Source of the DNA: JASLCR01 sp964619585
GTDB taxonomy: Bacteria; Patescibacteriota; Saccharimonadia; Saccharimonadales; Saccharimonadaceae
Length of the DNA stretch: 64,000 bases
Assembly: GCA_964619585.1 (NCBI GenBank)
Contig: CAZUCO010000001.1
Span: 372,001-436,000, forward strand
Direction of reading: 5' to 3'
Both the position numbers and the translations under genes were made by a program. Under the pieces are notes generated by a model. The model saw nothing but the letters and a program-made list of their open reading frames with translations. It was not told the origin of the DNA and did no database searches. Below are positions 7,896 through 16,469 of this stretch, piece after piece. Position 1 is the stretch's first letter. The number at the start of each line of letters is the position of its first letter.

Positions 7896-9173
7896 CTATT
7901 CGGTCCTAAGTGCCTCAATTGGGTCAAGCTTAGCAGCCTTGCGACTTGGGAACCACCCTGCAATGACCGCGACAAGCATCAGACCTGCAATCAGGATGAC
8001 ACTTGAAAGAGGATCGAACTTGAGTAGTTCAGTACCCTTCTCAAGATCAAGTTGCTTAGCAATCAATGGATTGAGTAATCCGACAAGAAACGCACCAATA
8101 GTACCGAGAAGTCCGCCTAGAAAGCCAACCCACGCCGCTTCGTATCGAAAGAGACGGCCAATGTCCTTACGACGTGCGCCCAGTGCTTTCATAAGACCAA
8201 TCTGCTGGGTACGCTCAAGTACTGAAATGTACTGGGTGTTGATGATACCGAAGATTGAAGCCAGAATAGCAAGCGCACCAAAGCCGGCAGCACCATAGCT
8301 GATAATGTCCACAAAGGTAAAGAGCGCTGTCCGTACCTCTTTGAGTGAAAATACTTCATAGCCCGCCGCCTTGACAGCATCTTGTACAACCGCAGGATCA
8401 GCACTGTCTTTCACTCGTGCAGTCATGCCATAGTAGGTGTCAGTTTGACCTGCCGGAGCTTGGAACTTGTATATTGCACTGCCGTCGGTGGAAGACACAC
8501 GTATCCCACTCTGATAGTTCAACGAGGTCTGTGACTTCTTATCAACCGCCTGGATAGTAAATGTCATGTCCTTTGTTTCAGGCGTTTCCATCTGATTCGG
8601 GGACTGCTTTGCGATACCGAGTGTGACTTGCTGACCAATCGCCGCCTTGGCGTCCTTGAATCCAAGTGAAGTTATGTAGTCTTCAGAAACAATCACCTTC
8701 CCATTGTCCGGCTGGTTATTCTTCAATGAGCCTGCAACAAGCTCCATACCTGTCTGATCAGCCTTGATACTAAGTGAGGTTTCATATTTCTTGCCATTTG
8801 GACCTTGCATATACAGCGCGCTCACGTTGTACATTGGAATCACCGAGGCAACCCCATCAACTTTGCTCACTTTATCAACATCCTTTTGAGAAAGCAGCCC
8901 CTGAGCAGAACTTGCGCTGGTTGACTCTTTGCCATACTCTTTCGGGGCATCACTTGATTCTTGGTCAGGCTGTTTCGCAAATACGTTCAAACTTCGTGCA
9001 TCGCCATTGTTATTAATGAGCTCATCAGTATACGCCTTACCTCCCGCACCGGCGGCAAGTGCAAGGGTAATGGTAAATGCTCCAACGCTGATAGCAAGTG
9101 CCGTCAGGAGGGTTCGGGCTTTTGCTTGACGTAGATTACGCGCAGCTCGACGAATTACATCTCTGATTTTCAT
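7896..9173 (-). CDS. MacB/FtsX-type ABC transporter permease
   Basis: A 425-residue permease with one N-terminal membrane helix (about 20-42, TLLTALAISVGAFTITLALA), a large extracytoplasmic region (about 50-285) and three C-terminal helices forming the FtsX domain (about 290-420), ending RKAAKLDPIEALRTE, the usual MacB/LolC-like C-terminus. Such type VII systems act as mechanotransmission exporters for peptides, toxins or lipoproteins. Its start overlaps the stop of the ATPase gene by one base (TAATG-type junction at 9173), so the two products very probably form one complex. Confidence 0.9.
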   Translation of the reverse strand: MKIRDVIRRAARNLRQAKARTLLTALAISVGAFTITLALAAGAGGKAYTDELINNNGDARSLNVFAKQPDQESSDAPKEYGKESTSASSAQGLLSQKDVDKVSKVDGVASVIPMYNVSALYMQGPNGKKYETSLSIKADQTGMELVAGSLKNNQPDNGKVIVSEDYITSLGFKDAKAAIGQQVTLGIAKQSPNQMETPETKDMTFTIQAVDKKSQTSLNYQSGIRVSSTDGSAIYKFQAPAGQTDTYYGMTARVKDSADPAVVQDAVKAAGYEVFSLKEVRTALFTFVDIISYGAAGFGALAILASIFGIINTQYISVLERTQQIGLMKALGARRKDIGRLFRYEAAWVGFLGGLLGTIGAFLVGLLNPLIAKQLDLEKGTELLKFDPLSSVILIAGLMLVAVIAGWFPSRKAAKLDPIEALRTE

Positions 9174-9889
9174 TACGCACTCCTCCGTTTTGCTGTATCA
9201 TTCTGCACGTCCGCTTTATCAACTATTTTCTCGATTTTGCCGTCTTTGATAAATACTTGACGATCACACTTGGCCGCAAGATCTGGGTCATGTGTGACCA
9301 CAATAAGTGTAGTATCATTTTGACGAGAGTAGTTAAAGAGCAGGTTCTCAACCACCTCGCCAGTTGAGGAGTCTAAATTGCCAGTTGGTTCATCAGCGAA
9401 GAGGATCTTCGGCTGAGCAGCAATTGCGCGTGCAATCGCAAGCCGCTGCTTTTGACCCCCGGACAAATCCTTGGCACGTGACTTCTTCTTGTCGCCAAGC
9501 TCGACAGCATCGAGTGCAGCTTCGATACGAGCTTTTCGTTCCTTTTGAGAAACATTTGCAATTTCAAGCGGCAGACTAACGTTATCGTAGCAAGTCTCAT
9601 TCCCCTGCACAAAAAAGCTCTGGAAAATAAAACTCATCTTGTGCGCTCTAAAGCGATCAATTTGCTTTTGCTTCAAGGCAAGTATGTTCTGGCCATCAAT
9701 AATTACTTCGCCTGTTTGCGGCCGATCAAGCCCACTCATGACATGCATAAGAGTACTCTTACCCGATCCCGACTTACCAACAATCGCAATCGTTTTGCCA
9801 CTTGGTATCTCTAAGTCAACATTATCAAGTGCCGTAAAAGCGTTGGTCTTTTTACCGTACGTTCTCGTGATATTTTTTAGCTCAATCAT
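9173..9889 (-). CDS. MacB/LolD-type ABC transporter ATP-binding protein
   Basis: A 238-residue nucleotide-binding subunit. Walker A is GKSGSGKST (about 38-46), the Q-loop region FIFQSFF (about 88-94), the signature LSGGQKQR (about 143-150), Walker B ILFADEPTGNLDS (about 162-174), and the H-loop VVTHD. The GNLDS after Walker B is typical of the MacB/LolD/FtsE branch. It is coupled to the permease gene downstream. The upstream ABC-2 pair on the same strand is separated by only 43 bases, so both exporters may be co-transcribed. Confidence 0.93.
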   Translation of the reverse strand: MIELKNITRTYGKKTNAFTALDNVDLEIPSGKTIAIVGKSGSGKSTLMHVMSGLDRPQTGEVIIDGQNILALKQKQIDRFRAHKMSFIFQSFFVQGNETCYDNVSLPLEIANVSQKERKARIEAALDAVELGDKKKSRAKDLSGGQKQRLAIARAIAAQPKILFADEPTGNLDSSTGEVVENLLFNYSRQNDTTLIVVTHDPDLAAKCDRQVFIKDGKIEKIVDKADVQNDTAKRRSA

Positions 9890-9932
9890 TCAGCTGTAGT
9901 CCCCTCTCCATTTTGCTGTTTACTTCAGTCGA

Positions 9933-11144
9933 TTACGCGCGTCGTGTAAAAATCTCCTTTAGACCAAGTCGCCTGTCGTATTCAAGCGCTCCGAAGCGGA
10001 AAACACGAACCGCAAGCAACATCACAATAATAGCCGTAACAAATAGAATCACGAAAGCAATTCCCGCCTGCCACAATTCCAAATTACCAACCGCATTACG
10101 CAGAAGTAGTGGGATCGGAGCTGTAAATGGGAAATAACTCAGAACCTGGACCATAGGCATCTCGGGAGATGAAATAAATAGTGGTGCAGCGTACAGTGGA
10201 CCAAAGATAAAGATCATGATCACTCCAAAGAAGCTTCCGGCTTCCTTTGCTGTTGGAGCTGCCGCCCCAATACCCACAAGTAGTCCGGTAAACAGGATAA
10301 AACTAATCGTAAAGATTATTCCTCCAACCGCTATGCGCAATGGATCAATTGGGAGTGAGGCAAGATCAAGATTCGGCAAATTCAGGTTGTCATGGAAAAG
10401 AAGATACCCGATAAGAACTGGGATCAACACAATGATGATCTGCAGGAATCCAAGCACAATGAGCGAGAAGATCTTACCGATAATAAGCACGCGGGCATCG
10501 ATTGTCGTTAGAATCATCTCTATGACACGATTTTCTTTTTCCTCGATAGTTGCGTTAAGCATCTGATTACCGAAGGTTGCTATCATCAAGTAGAACAGTA
10601 CGAGGAAAACACCTGGCACAATCATCTCCATGAGAGCGTTATACTCAGTACCGTTGCGGTACATTTTCGATTCGGACTGAACCTTATCACCGAGGACAGC
10701 CGCAGTGTTTGCCGAGACAGTGCCTGCTACAGACTGCGAGAGTAAGACACCCGCGACTGATTCATAGCGACCATTGTCAAATATGCCAACTTCTTTAGCA
10801 TATACTTCAATCTTTTCTTTTGTGACATCTTTTGGATAGTAAAAGAACGCGTCGATTTTGCCAGCCTTCACATCACTAATACCCGATTCGCGTGAGGTCG
10901 CCTGCTTACCGCTCATCGTTGCCAGCAGCTGCGAGTTCACTAACCCAGAGTCATCCTTGATCTCAAAGCTAAACCTCTGCTTTTCAACGTCCTTTGATGC
11001 ATCGTCAGTCGCTTTGTTTGAGAAATAAACGATACCAATAATTCCCGCGATCGCAACTGGGAACAGCAAGCTGACCAGCCAGAAACTTTTCTTTTTTAAT
11101 GTTCGAACAATTTCAAATTTAAAAACAGTCCCGAGATTGTGCAT
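9933..11144 (-). CDS. ABC-2 type transporter permease (NatB-like)
   Basis: A 403-residue permease with an N-terminal helix (about 22-43), a long extracytoplasmic segment (about 45-170) and five to six C-terminal helices (about 180-385). The layout MHNLGTVFKFEIVRTLKKKSF then one helix and a large loop is typical of the NatB/YhaP group of ABC-2 permeases, which in other bacteria export sodium or antimicrobial compounds. The start codon overlaps the stop of the ATPase gene by one base at 11144, indicating translational coupling. Substrate unknown. Confidence 0.9.
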   Translation of the reverse strand: MHNLGTVFKFEIVRTLKKKSFWLVSLLFPVAIAGIIGIVYFSNKATDDASKDVEKQRFSFEIKDDSGLVNSQLLATMSGKQATSRESGISDVKAGKIDAFFYYPKDVTKEKIEVYAKEVGIFDNGRYESVAGVLLSQSVAGTVSANTAAVLGDKVQSESKMYRNGTEYNALMEMIVPGVFLVLFYLMIATFGNQMLNATIEEKENRVIEMILTTIDARVLIIGKIFSLIVLGFLQIIIVLIPVLIGYLLFHDNLNLPNLDLASLPIDPLRIAVGGIIFTISFILFTGLLVGIGAAAPTAKEAGSFFGVIMIFIFGPLYAAPLFISSPEMPMVQVLSYFPFTAPIPLLLRNAVGNLELWQAGIAFVILFVTAIIVMLLAVRVFRFGALEYDRRLGLKEIFTRRA

Positions 11145-11878
11145 TACTCTTGCCCCGCTTTCTGGCCATATACGTTAAGGAATATTTCATCAAGACTCTT
11201 GCCGTCAAATTGCTTCCGCACAGCTTTGACGGTACCATATGCGGCCGCATTGCCGTCTTTTAGAAGAATGATCCGATCGCAAAGCCGCTCCACCTCATCC
11301 ATTTGGTGAGAAACAAATACCACTGTTGCCCCTTTTTGCTGGTGTTCTTCAATGATATCCATGAGCAGTCGGCGATTGACTGGATCAAATCCTTTTGTTG
11401 GCTCATCGAGAATCAAGAGCTCTGGGTCATTCATAATCGTGACACCTAGTTGTACCTTCTGCTGCTGACCACCAGAGAGCTTGTCAAGGCGCGTCTTTGC
11501 CTTGTCTGCCAAGCTAACACGCTCAAGAAATGCCATCGCATCATCATGCGCAGTTTGACGTGTCATACCTTTGAGCTGGCCGAAGTATGTCATGACATCG
11601 ATCACGTTCTCTTTTTTATATAGACCACGCTCTTCAGGCAAGTACCCGAGTTTCACCCCGCCGTCGACGTGATACGGCTCACCATCAACATGTAGCGTCC
11701 CCGCTGTCGGCGTATAAATACCGAGGAGTGAGCGCAATGTTGTTGTCTTACCGGAACCGTTTGAGCCCAAAAGTCCAAACGTCTCACCTTTTTTTACTAC
11801 AAAAGACAAGTCATCAATGACTGTCGTTTTGCCGAACTTCATAGTGAAGTTCTGAATCGAAATTATGTCCCCTGTCAT
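11144..11878 (-). CDS. ABC-2 transporter ATP-binding protein (NatA-like)
   Basis: A 244-residue ATPase with Walker A GSNGSGKTT (about 38-46), signature LSGGQQQKVQLG (about 135-146), Walker B LLILDEPTKGFDP (about 155-167) and H-loop VFVSHQM. The C-terminal extension fits the NatA/DUF4162-like class. The -10 TACAAT (11886-11891, minus) with an upstream TG ends 7 bases before the ATG, implying a leaderless transcript. It is the first gene of a block that continues with its permease and possibly the MacB-like pair. Confidence 0.93.
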   Translation of the reverse strand: MTGDIISIQNFTMKFGKTTVIDDLSFVVKKGETFGLLGSNGSGKTTTLRSLLGIYTPTAGTLHVDGEPYHVDGGVKLGYLPEERGLYKKENVIDVMTYFGQLKGMTRQTAHDDAMAFLERVSLADKAKTRLDKLSGGQQQKVQLGVTIMNDPELLILDEPTKGFDPVNRRLLMDIIEEHQQKGATVVFVSHQMDEVERLCDRIILLKDGNAAAYGTVKAVRKQFDGKSLDEIFLNVYGQKAGQE

Positions 11879-11900
11879 TACCCCTATTGTAGCACGGGAG

Positions 11901-13403
11901 CTAGAGCTTTACGCCAGGATAAATCGCCTTTGTGGTCTCGTCGATCTCGTGGCGCAACTGCGGGAATGGCACGCCTTCACGTGCAGTCACACCTTCAAAA
12001 ATCCAGAATACGCGCTCACTAAAACCAAGCCCACATGCTGGAGGCATACCATATTCGAGCATCTCAACATAGTCAATATCAAGCATCATTGCCTCATCAT
12101 CACCTTCGTCGCGCATGTTCTGCTGCTCCGTAAAACGATCCAGTTGATCAATCGGATCGTTTAGCTCGCTGAAAAGATTGCATAGTTCACTGCCAGCGAT
12201 CACCACTTGTGCTCGCTGGGTTGTTTCCGGACGGTCAGGATTGGTCTTTGCGAGCGGACTAATAAACGTCGGCGTATTGACAAGCCAGATTGGGCCAGCG
12301 ACGTCTTTGCGGATATTCTTCCAGAGCTTATCAATGCCGCGTGACTTATTCTCGGTTTGCTCGACCTCAAGATTATTCTCAGCCAGTGCCTTCTTCACCT
12401 CATCGATCGTACAGTTGAATGGATCAATACCATATCGGTTCTTGATAGTTTCGGCATAATCCCACTGTTCCCACTCTTTATCGAGATCTACATCAAAATC
12501 TCCAAGCGTAAATTGCAGTGTGCCAAAAGTTTCTTGAAGCACATACTTAAAGAGATCTTCTTGGAACTTGATTCCCTCTTTCCAGTCTGCGTAGGCCCAA
12601 TACCACTCCATAGCAATATGCTCAGGCAGGTGTTCATCCGTATAGTTTTCATTACGAAAACGCGGCCCCAGATCATACACTTTCTCAAAGCCAGCACCAA
12701 GCAGACGCTTCAGTGGTAGCTCATGGCTAATGCGCAGATAAAATTGCTGATCATCAAGCGCATCCATATGTGTGACAAACGGGTTCGCATCTGCACCGCC
12801 AGTCGTGTGCTCAAGTACCGGAATATTTACTTCGTAAAATCCGCGCTTGTTCAGAAAATCACGCGTTGCCTGCCAAAATTTACTACGACGGATAAACCGC
12901 TCGCGTACATCAAGATTGACGTTCATATCAACATAGCGACGGCGGAATCGTTCTTCCTTATTTGTCAGCTCAGTTGGCATTGGACGAAGCGATTTCGTCA
13001 GTAGTCGTAGCTCCTTAACGCCGACTGAAATTTCACCAGTTTTTGTCTTGATAACTTCACCTGTAGCTTGAATAAAATCACCGGTATCCAGAAGACTAAG
13101 CTGCTCCATACCAAGAATATTTTCTGCACCGTTCAGTTCAGCTACATCTGGGCTGTGCAAGAAAAGCTGTATTTCACCACTTTGATCACGCAGCACGATA
13201 AACGCCAACTTACCAAACTTGCGAAGACCCATCACGCGACCAGCGACAGTAACTACCTGCCCTTCAAGGTCATCAAAACGCTCTTTGACATCACCAGCGT
13301 GATGCGTGCGGCTTGTTTCCGCTGGATAAGGATTAACACCTAGCTCTTTGAGCTCGGCCAATTTACGCAGTCGTTCGTCTCTGTAATCTTGTAGTGTCGC
13401 CAT
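11901..13403 (-). CDS. lysS: Lysyl-tRNA synthetase (class II)
   Basis: Charges tRNA-Lys. The 500-residue protein has the N-terminal OB-fold anticodon domain (about 55-150, VVTVAGRVMGLRKFGKLAFI) and the class II core with motif 2 FRNENYTDEHLPEHIAMEWY and motif 3 near GLGFSERVFWIFEG. The C-terminal end lacks the usual GLGIGIDRL wording but keeps the equivalent segment. An extended -10 (TGG-TATACT, 13411-13416 minus) ends 7 bases before the ATG, so the mRNA is probably leaderless. Transcription continues towards the ABC genes only 22 bases downstream, where a fresh promoter sits. Confidence 0.96.
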   Translation of the reverse strand: MATLQDYRDERLRKLAELKELGVNPYPAETSRTHHAGDVKERFDDLEGQVVTVAGRVMGLRKFGKLAFIVLRDQSGEIQLFLHSPDVAELNGAENILGMEQLSLLDTGDFIQATGEVIKTKTGEISVGVKELRLLTKSLRPMPTELTNKEERFRRRYVDMNVNLDVRERFIRRSKFWQATRDFLNKRGFYEVNIPVLEHTTGGADANPFVTHMDALDDQQFYLRISHELPLKRLLGAGFEKVYDLGPRFRNENYTDEHLPEHIAMEWYWAYADWKEGIKFQEDLFKYVLQETFGTLQFTLGDFDVDLDKEWEQWDYAETIKNRYGIDPFNCTIDEVKKALAENNLEVEQTENKSRGIDKLWKNIRKDVAGPIWLVNTPTFISPLAKTNPDRPETTQRAQVVIAGSELCNLFSELNDPIDQLDRFTEQQNMRDEGDDEAMMLDIDYVEMLEYGMPPACGLGFSERVFWIFEGVTAREGVPFPQLRHEIDETTKAIYPGVKL

Positions 13404-13455
13404 TTCGTTCAGTATACCATTCCTACCCCTGAAATAATAGCCAAATTCTCACAGC

Positions 13456-13499
13456 GGCAAGCGAATGTCTTGCCATTATAACCACTAATGGTTTACTAT
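13456..13499 (+). promoter_or_regulatory. Promoter with an inverted repeat over the -35 box
   Basis: TTGCCA (13470-13475), an 18-base spacer and TACTAT (13494-13499). The -35 lies inside the dyad GGCAAG-(7)-CTTGCC (13456-13474), and CCATT/AATGG forms a second small dyad in the spacer. Such symmetry could be a repressor site for the small gene at 13541. Confidence 0.6.
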
Positions 13500-13540
13500 A
13501 TAAATTACAGTTTACTAAAAAATAAAAAGGTAGTCGCGAT

Positions 13541-13789
13541 ATGACAACACATACGTTTGAAGGAATTCATGATTTAAGAGAATCTTTCGTCAGACCGCGG
13601 CTTAAACCTATCTCAACTTTACGAAGAGTCGGTCACTACCTGAGTGAAAGACAAGTCGCATTCGAAGCAAGCGCCACAAAGCGGACTACAAATAGCGAAA
13701 GTATCAGGCGCGCACTCGCACGTGACGCTCTTCATCCGCAGGTCAGAGACCGTATTCGTGAGTCAATTGAAGACGATTTTAGCGTGTAG
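13541..13789 (+). CDS. Hypothetical basic protein, 82 residues
   Basis: Not recognised. It starts MTTHTFEGIHDLRESF after a weak AAAAGG Shine-Dalgarno, with its own promoter. The product is soluble, predicted largely helical and arginine-rich in the middle (KPISTLRRVGHYLSERQ, SIRRALARDALHPQVRDR), with an acidic end (ESIEDDFSV). The composition would suit a nucleic-acid- or partner-binding adaptor, but that is only inference. Its stop codon directly abuts the greA stop (tail-to-tail, zero gap). The opposite strand is empty here, which supports the call. Confidence 0.6.
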   Translation: MTTHTFEGIHDLRESFVRPRLKPISTLRRVGHYLSERQVAFEASATKRTTNSESIRRALARDALHPQVRDRIRESIEDDFSV

Positions 13790-14245
13790 TTAGCCAACTT
13801 TGACAATTGTGTATTTGATATCGCCTTTAGGGGTGGTCACAATTGCCGTGTCACCTTCTTTTTTACTCATCAGAGCAGTACCAATTGGCGATTCGTTTGA
13901 GATCTTACCTTCAATAGGGTTGGCTTCAACCGGCCCAACAATATGATAAACGACTTTTTTAGTCCCGTTTTTTAGCTCAACTTTACTGCCTAGACCGACA
14001 CTCGAAGCACGCGACACTTTGATAAGCTCAGCATTCTGCAGAATATCTTCAATCTCAGCCACACGGCTCTCGACCAAGCCCTGTTCTTCACGAGCTGCAT
14101 CATACTCGGCGTTTTCAGAAAGATCACCGTAATCACGAGCGGCAGCAATTTTTTCGGCTATCTCACCGCGACGTGCTTTCAGCTCTTCGAGTTCAGCTTC
14201 AAGTTCTTTTTTACCTTCAGCAGTGATCTGATATAGTTTTTTCAT
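13790..14245 (-). CDS. greA: Transcription elongation factor GreA
   Basis: Rescues backtracked RNA polymerase by stimulating transcript cleavage. The 151-residue product has the N-terminal coiled coil (about 8-75, ITAEGKKELEAELEELKARR) with acidic tip residues in GDLSENAEYDAAREEQ, and a C-terminal FKBP-like domain containing NPIEGKISNESPIGTALMSK. Length is about normal for GreA. The Shine-Dalgarno is GAGG, in GAGGAGTTAGGAAA, before the ATG. A stem-loop at 14281-14306 lies in its upstream region after proS. Confidence 0.96.
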   Translation of the reverse strand: MKKLYQITAEGKKELEAELEELKARRGEIAEKIAAARDYGDLSENAEYDAAREEQGLVESRVAEIEDILQNAELIKVSRASSVGLGSKVELKNGTKKVVYHIVGPVEANPIEGKISNESPIGTALMSKKEGDTAIVTTPKGDIKYTIVKVG

Positions 14246-14280
14246 TTTCCTAACTCCTCTATTCCATCTGAAATGTCATA

Positions 14281-14306
14281 AAGCGGTGTCGATTAAGACA
14301 CCACTT
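14281..14306 (-). terminator. Stem-loop between proS and greA
   Basis: On the minus strand AAGTGGTGTC pairs with GACACCGCTT (10 bp, one G-T wobble) around a six-base loop. No T-run follows, so it may be a weak terminator or an mRNA-stabilising hairpin in the greA leader. Confidence 0.5.
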
Positions 14307-14355
14307 TGACAAATAATCATACTGTGTTGTAAACCCTCGCAGAAGTGAATACTGT

Positions 14356-15606
14356 TTACACTGAAGTTAGTGTATCAATTATGTGTTCACGCGTCAACTT
14401 TTTCGTTTCCCCAGTACTTCTTGTGGTAACTTCAAACACCCCCGCCTCAATGGCTCGGTCACTTATAGTCAACATGTAAGGGATACCGAGTAGCTCTGCG
14501 TCAGCAAACTTTGTCCCTGGTCGCTCATCGCGATCATCATACAGCACTTCGATGCCTTTTGCTGTCAGATCCTTGTACATATTGTCCGCCTCCGCAGTGC
14601 CCTTTTCACCAATCGAAACAAGATATACACGGTATGGGGCAATGTTCTCTGGCCAAACAAGTCCTTTTTCATCTGCAAAATGCTCGGCCAGCGCCCCAAC
14701 AAGTCGACTAACGCCGATGCCATAGCAACCAGCGATAATAGGTTGTTGCTTGCCATCTGCATCTGTATAGAACACGCCAAGTGCATCGGTATATTTACTC
14801 TCAAGCGGGAAGATATTACCCACCTCAATTGCACTATGTTCACGTAGTTTAGTTTTGTCGACATCATGGTCATCAAGCCGAGGATCATCAATCACCTCTT
14901 GGTTAACCGCAATTTTTCGCTCCTCATCGACATAGATAGTATCCTCACCAATATCACTTAGCATCTGGAATTCATCACTAAAACGTTTAGTGAATATACC
15001 GCCATCAGCATACGTACGATAGGTGATGTCACCAATCCCAAGTCGCTCATATACCCTCACATATGCTGCAGCAATCTCTTCGTAGATGGCTTCGTGTTCT
15101 TCCTGTGAGCGCGCAAAACTATACATATCCTTCATGACAAACTCACGTCCGCGCAGCAGGCCAGCTTGAGCACGCAGTTCATTACGAAACTTGCTTTGGA
15201 TCTGATACACACTTAGTGGTAGATCCTTATATGAGTTGACGTAGCTGCTAAGCATATCAACGATCGGCTCCTCATGCGTCAGTCCCATGCCGAGTTCACT
15301 ACCATTGACCAGCTTAGTCTTGAACCAGTTATCAACTTTTTTGTCATCCCACCTGTCGGTCTTTTCAAATATTTCACGAGGCTGCAAGGTAGTCATCATT
15401 ACCTCTTGTCCACCCACGGCATCCATTTCCTCGCGGACGATTTGCTTCACCTTCTCAAGTACCCTCAGCCCAAGCGGTAAGTATGCATACACACCTGCCA
15501 TTTCTTTATGGATATAGCCAGCACGTATCAAAAGCTGTGCATTCTTCGCTACCTCATCAGCTGGTGCTTGTTTCAAGGTCTTAGTAAACAAATGTGAAAT
15601 TCTCAT
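14356..15606 (-). CDS. proS: Prolyl-tRNA synthetase without the INS editing domain
   Basis: Class II synthetase charging tRNA-Pro. At 416 residues it is far shorter than the roughly 570 of the common bacterial form. Between the region FSDEFQMLSDIGEDTIYVDE and the motif 3 side IIAGCYGIGVSRLVGALAEH there are only a few tens of residues, where the inserted editing (INS) domain normally adds about 180. Motif 2 is visible as SKFRNELRAQAGLLRGREF. The anticodon-binding domain fills about 320-416. Loss of INS means no cis-hydrolysis of Ala-tRNA-Pro. The Shine-Dalgarno GGAG precedes the ATG. Confidence 0.95.
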   Translation of the reverse strand: MRISHLFTKTLKQAPADEVAKNAQLLIRAGYIHKEMAGVYAYLPLGLRVLEKVKQIVREEMDAVGGQEVMMTTLQPREIFEKTDRWDDKKVDNWFKTKLVNGSELGMGLTHEEPIVDMLSSYVNSYKDLPLSVYQIQSKFRNELRAQAGLLRGREFVMKDMYSFARSQEEHEAIYEEIAAAYVRVYERLGIGDITYRTYADGGIFTKRFSDEFQMLSDIGEDTIYVDEERKIAVNQEVIDDPRLDDHDVDKTKLREHSAIEVGNIFPLESKYTDALGVFYTDADGKQQPIIAGCYGIGVSRLVGALAEHFADEKGLVWPENIAPYRVYLVSIGEKGTAEADNMYKDLTAKGIEVLYDDRDERPGTKFADAELLGIPYMLTISDRAIEAGVFEVTTRSTGETKKLTREHIIDTLTSV

Positions 15607-15661
15607 GTCTTATCTCCGTTTTAGTACTGCTCTTTGCAAATTGTCTCTGGATATACAAAAT

Positions 15662-15718
15662 TTACCGGCACGCCGGAGTGACAACGGGAGAGACTATTCG
15701 TACCATTTGTCGCATCAT
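15662..15718 (-). CDS. Possible 18-codon leader ORF between the CPBP gene and proS
   Basis: A tiny frame, MMRQMVRIVSPVVTPACR, starts in a TAATG overlap with the CPBP protease stop and has the strong Shine-Dalgarno AGGAGGG (encoded in the last codons of that gene) just upstream of its two ATG codons. It holds two proline codons (CCC, CCG) and ends 55 bases before proS. It could couple translation into proS or act as a leader peptide; chance is not excluded. CCGG-CGTG-CCGG forms a small hairpin at its end. Confidence 0.3.
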   Translation of the reverse strand: MMRQMVRIVSPVVTPACR

Positions 15719-16467
15719 TACCCTCCTATTGTACTAAGGAGTGAGGGATTGATAAAGAGTATATAAAAAGCGAGGCCGTTTTTTACTGCATGAAGTAATA
15801 CCCCCGCCCAAATACTACCCGTCACCTCTCGAAGTAAACAGGCAACCATACTGAGTACAAAAACATCGATTCCTACATTCCATGCACCATGAAGAACACC
15901 AAAACACACACTCACTACCAAGCTTGCTACGATCATATTGCTATAACGACGCAGCTTACCGTACAGATATCCACGAAATAAAAGCTCTTCAGCAAACGGC
16001 GCCACAACAACCAACGCGACAAACGCAACTCCAAGCTCAAATCCATAAAGGTGAGTACCAAAGCCAAGCTCTTGTTTTTGAGCGACATCCACCCACGGCA
16101 TTACCGCAGCACAGAGAGAAAGTACCAGTTGACTTAGGATCGCATACGGAATAAATGCGACTGCACCGAGCCCAATATCCTTCCACTCCATCAATCGCGC
16201 CAGAGCAAGCTCGTCTCTCGATGTCTTTTGTTTCAGCCAACGCTGCTGAAAACCAATGGCAATAGCAAATACCACAGCATAGACAATGCTGCTATATAAA
16301 AGTACGGCAGCGGGACGTGTGAACACCTCTTCTGGTGCACCAAGCTTGACTGCCACAACTGCTGCAATACCGAGAATTACCTGTACCAATACAAACAGTC
16401 CAGACAGTCCCACCGTATAGACAATTATTCGAGCAGCCCTACTACCTAATTGCCGTCGTGCTTTCAT
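15718..16467 (-). CDS. CPBP family intramembrane metalloprotease
   Basis: A 249-residue membrane protein with about seven to eight helices. The CPBP (Rce1-like) motifs are present: EELLFRGYLYGKLRR near 160-175 (EExxxR) and FGVLHGAWN near 193-200, which provide the glutamates and histidine of the active site. Bacterial members are linked to bacteriocin immunity, protein processing or prenyl-protein cleavage; none can be assigned here. It lies 2 bases after the rseP gene on the same strand, so it belongs to the frr-uppS-rseP operon. Confidence 0.9.
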   Translation of the reverse strand: MKARRQLGSRAARIIVYTVGLSGLFVLVQVILGIAAVVAVKLGAPEEVFTRPAAVLLYSSIVYAVVFAIAIGFQQRWLKQKTSRDELALARLMEWKDIGLGAVAFIPYAILSQLVLSLCAAVMPWVDVAQKQELGFGTHLYGFELGVAFVALVVVAPFAEELLFRGYLYGKLRRYSNMIVASLVVSVCFGVLHGAWNVGIDVFVLSMVACLLREVTGSIWAGVLLHAVKNGLAFYILFINPSLLSTIGG

Positions 16468-16469
16468 TA

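Noticed and set aside
15607..15717. T-box before proS
   Set aside because: The motif TGGTACG is present, but there is no TGGNACC, specifier stem or terminator.
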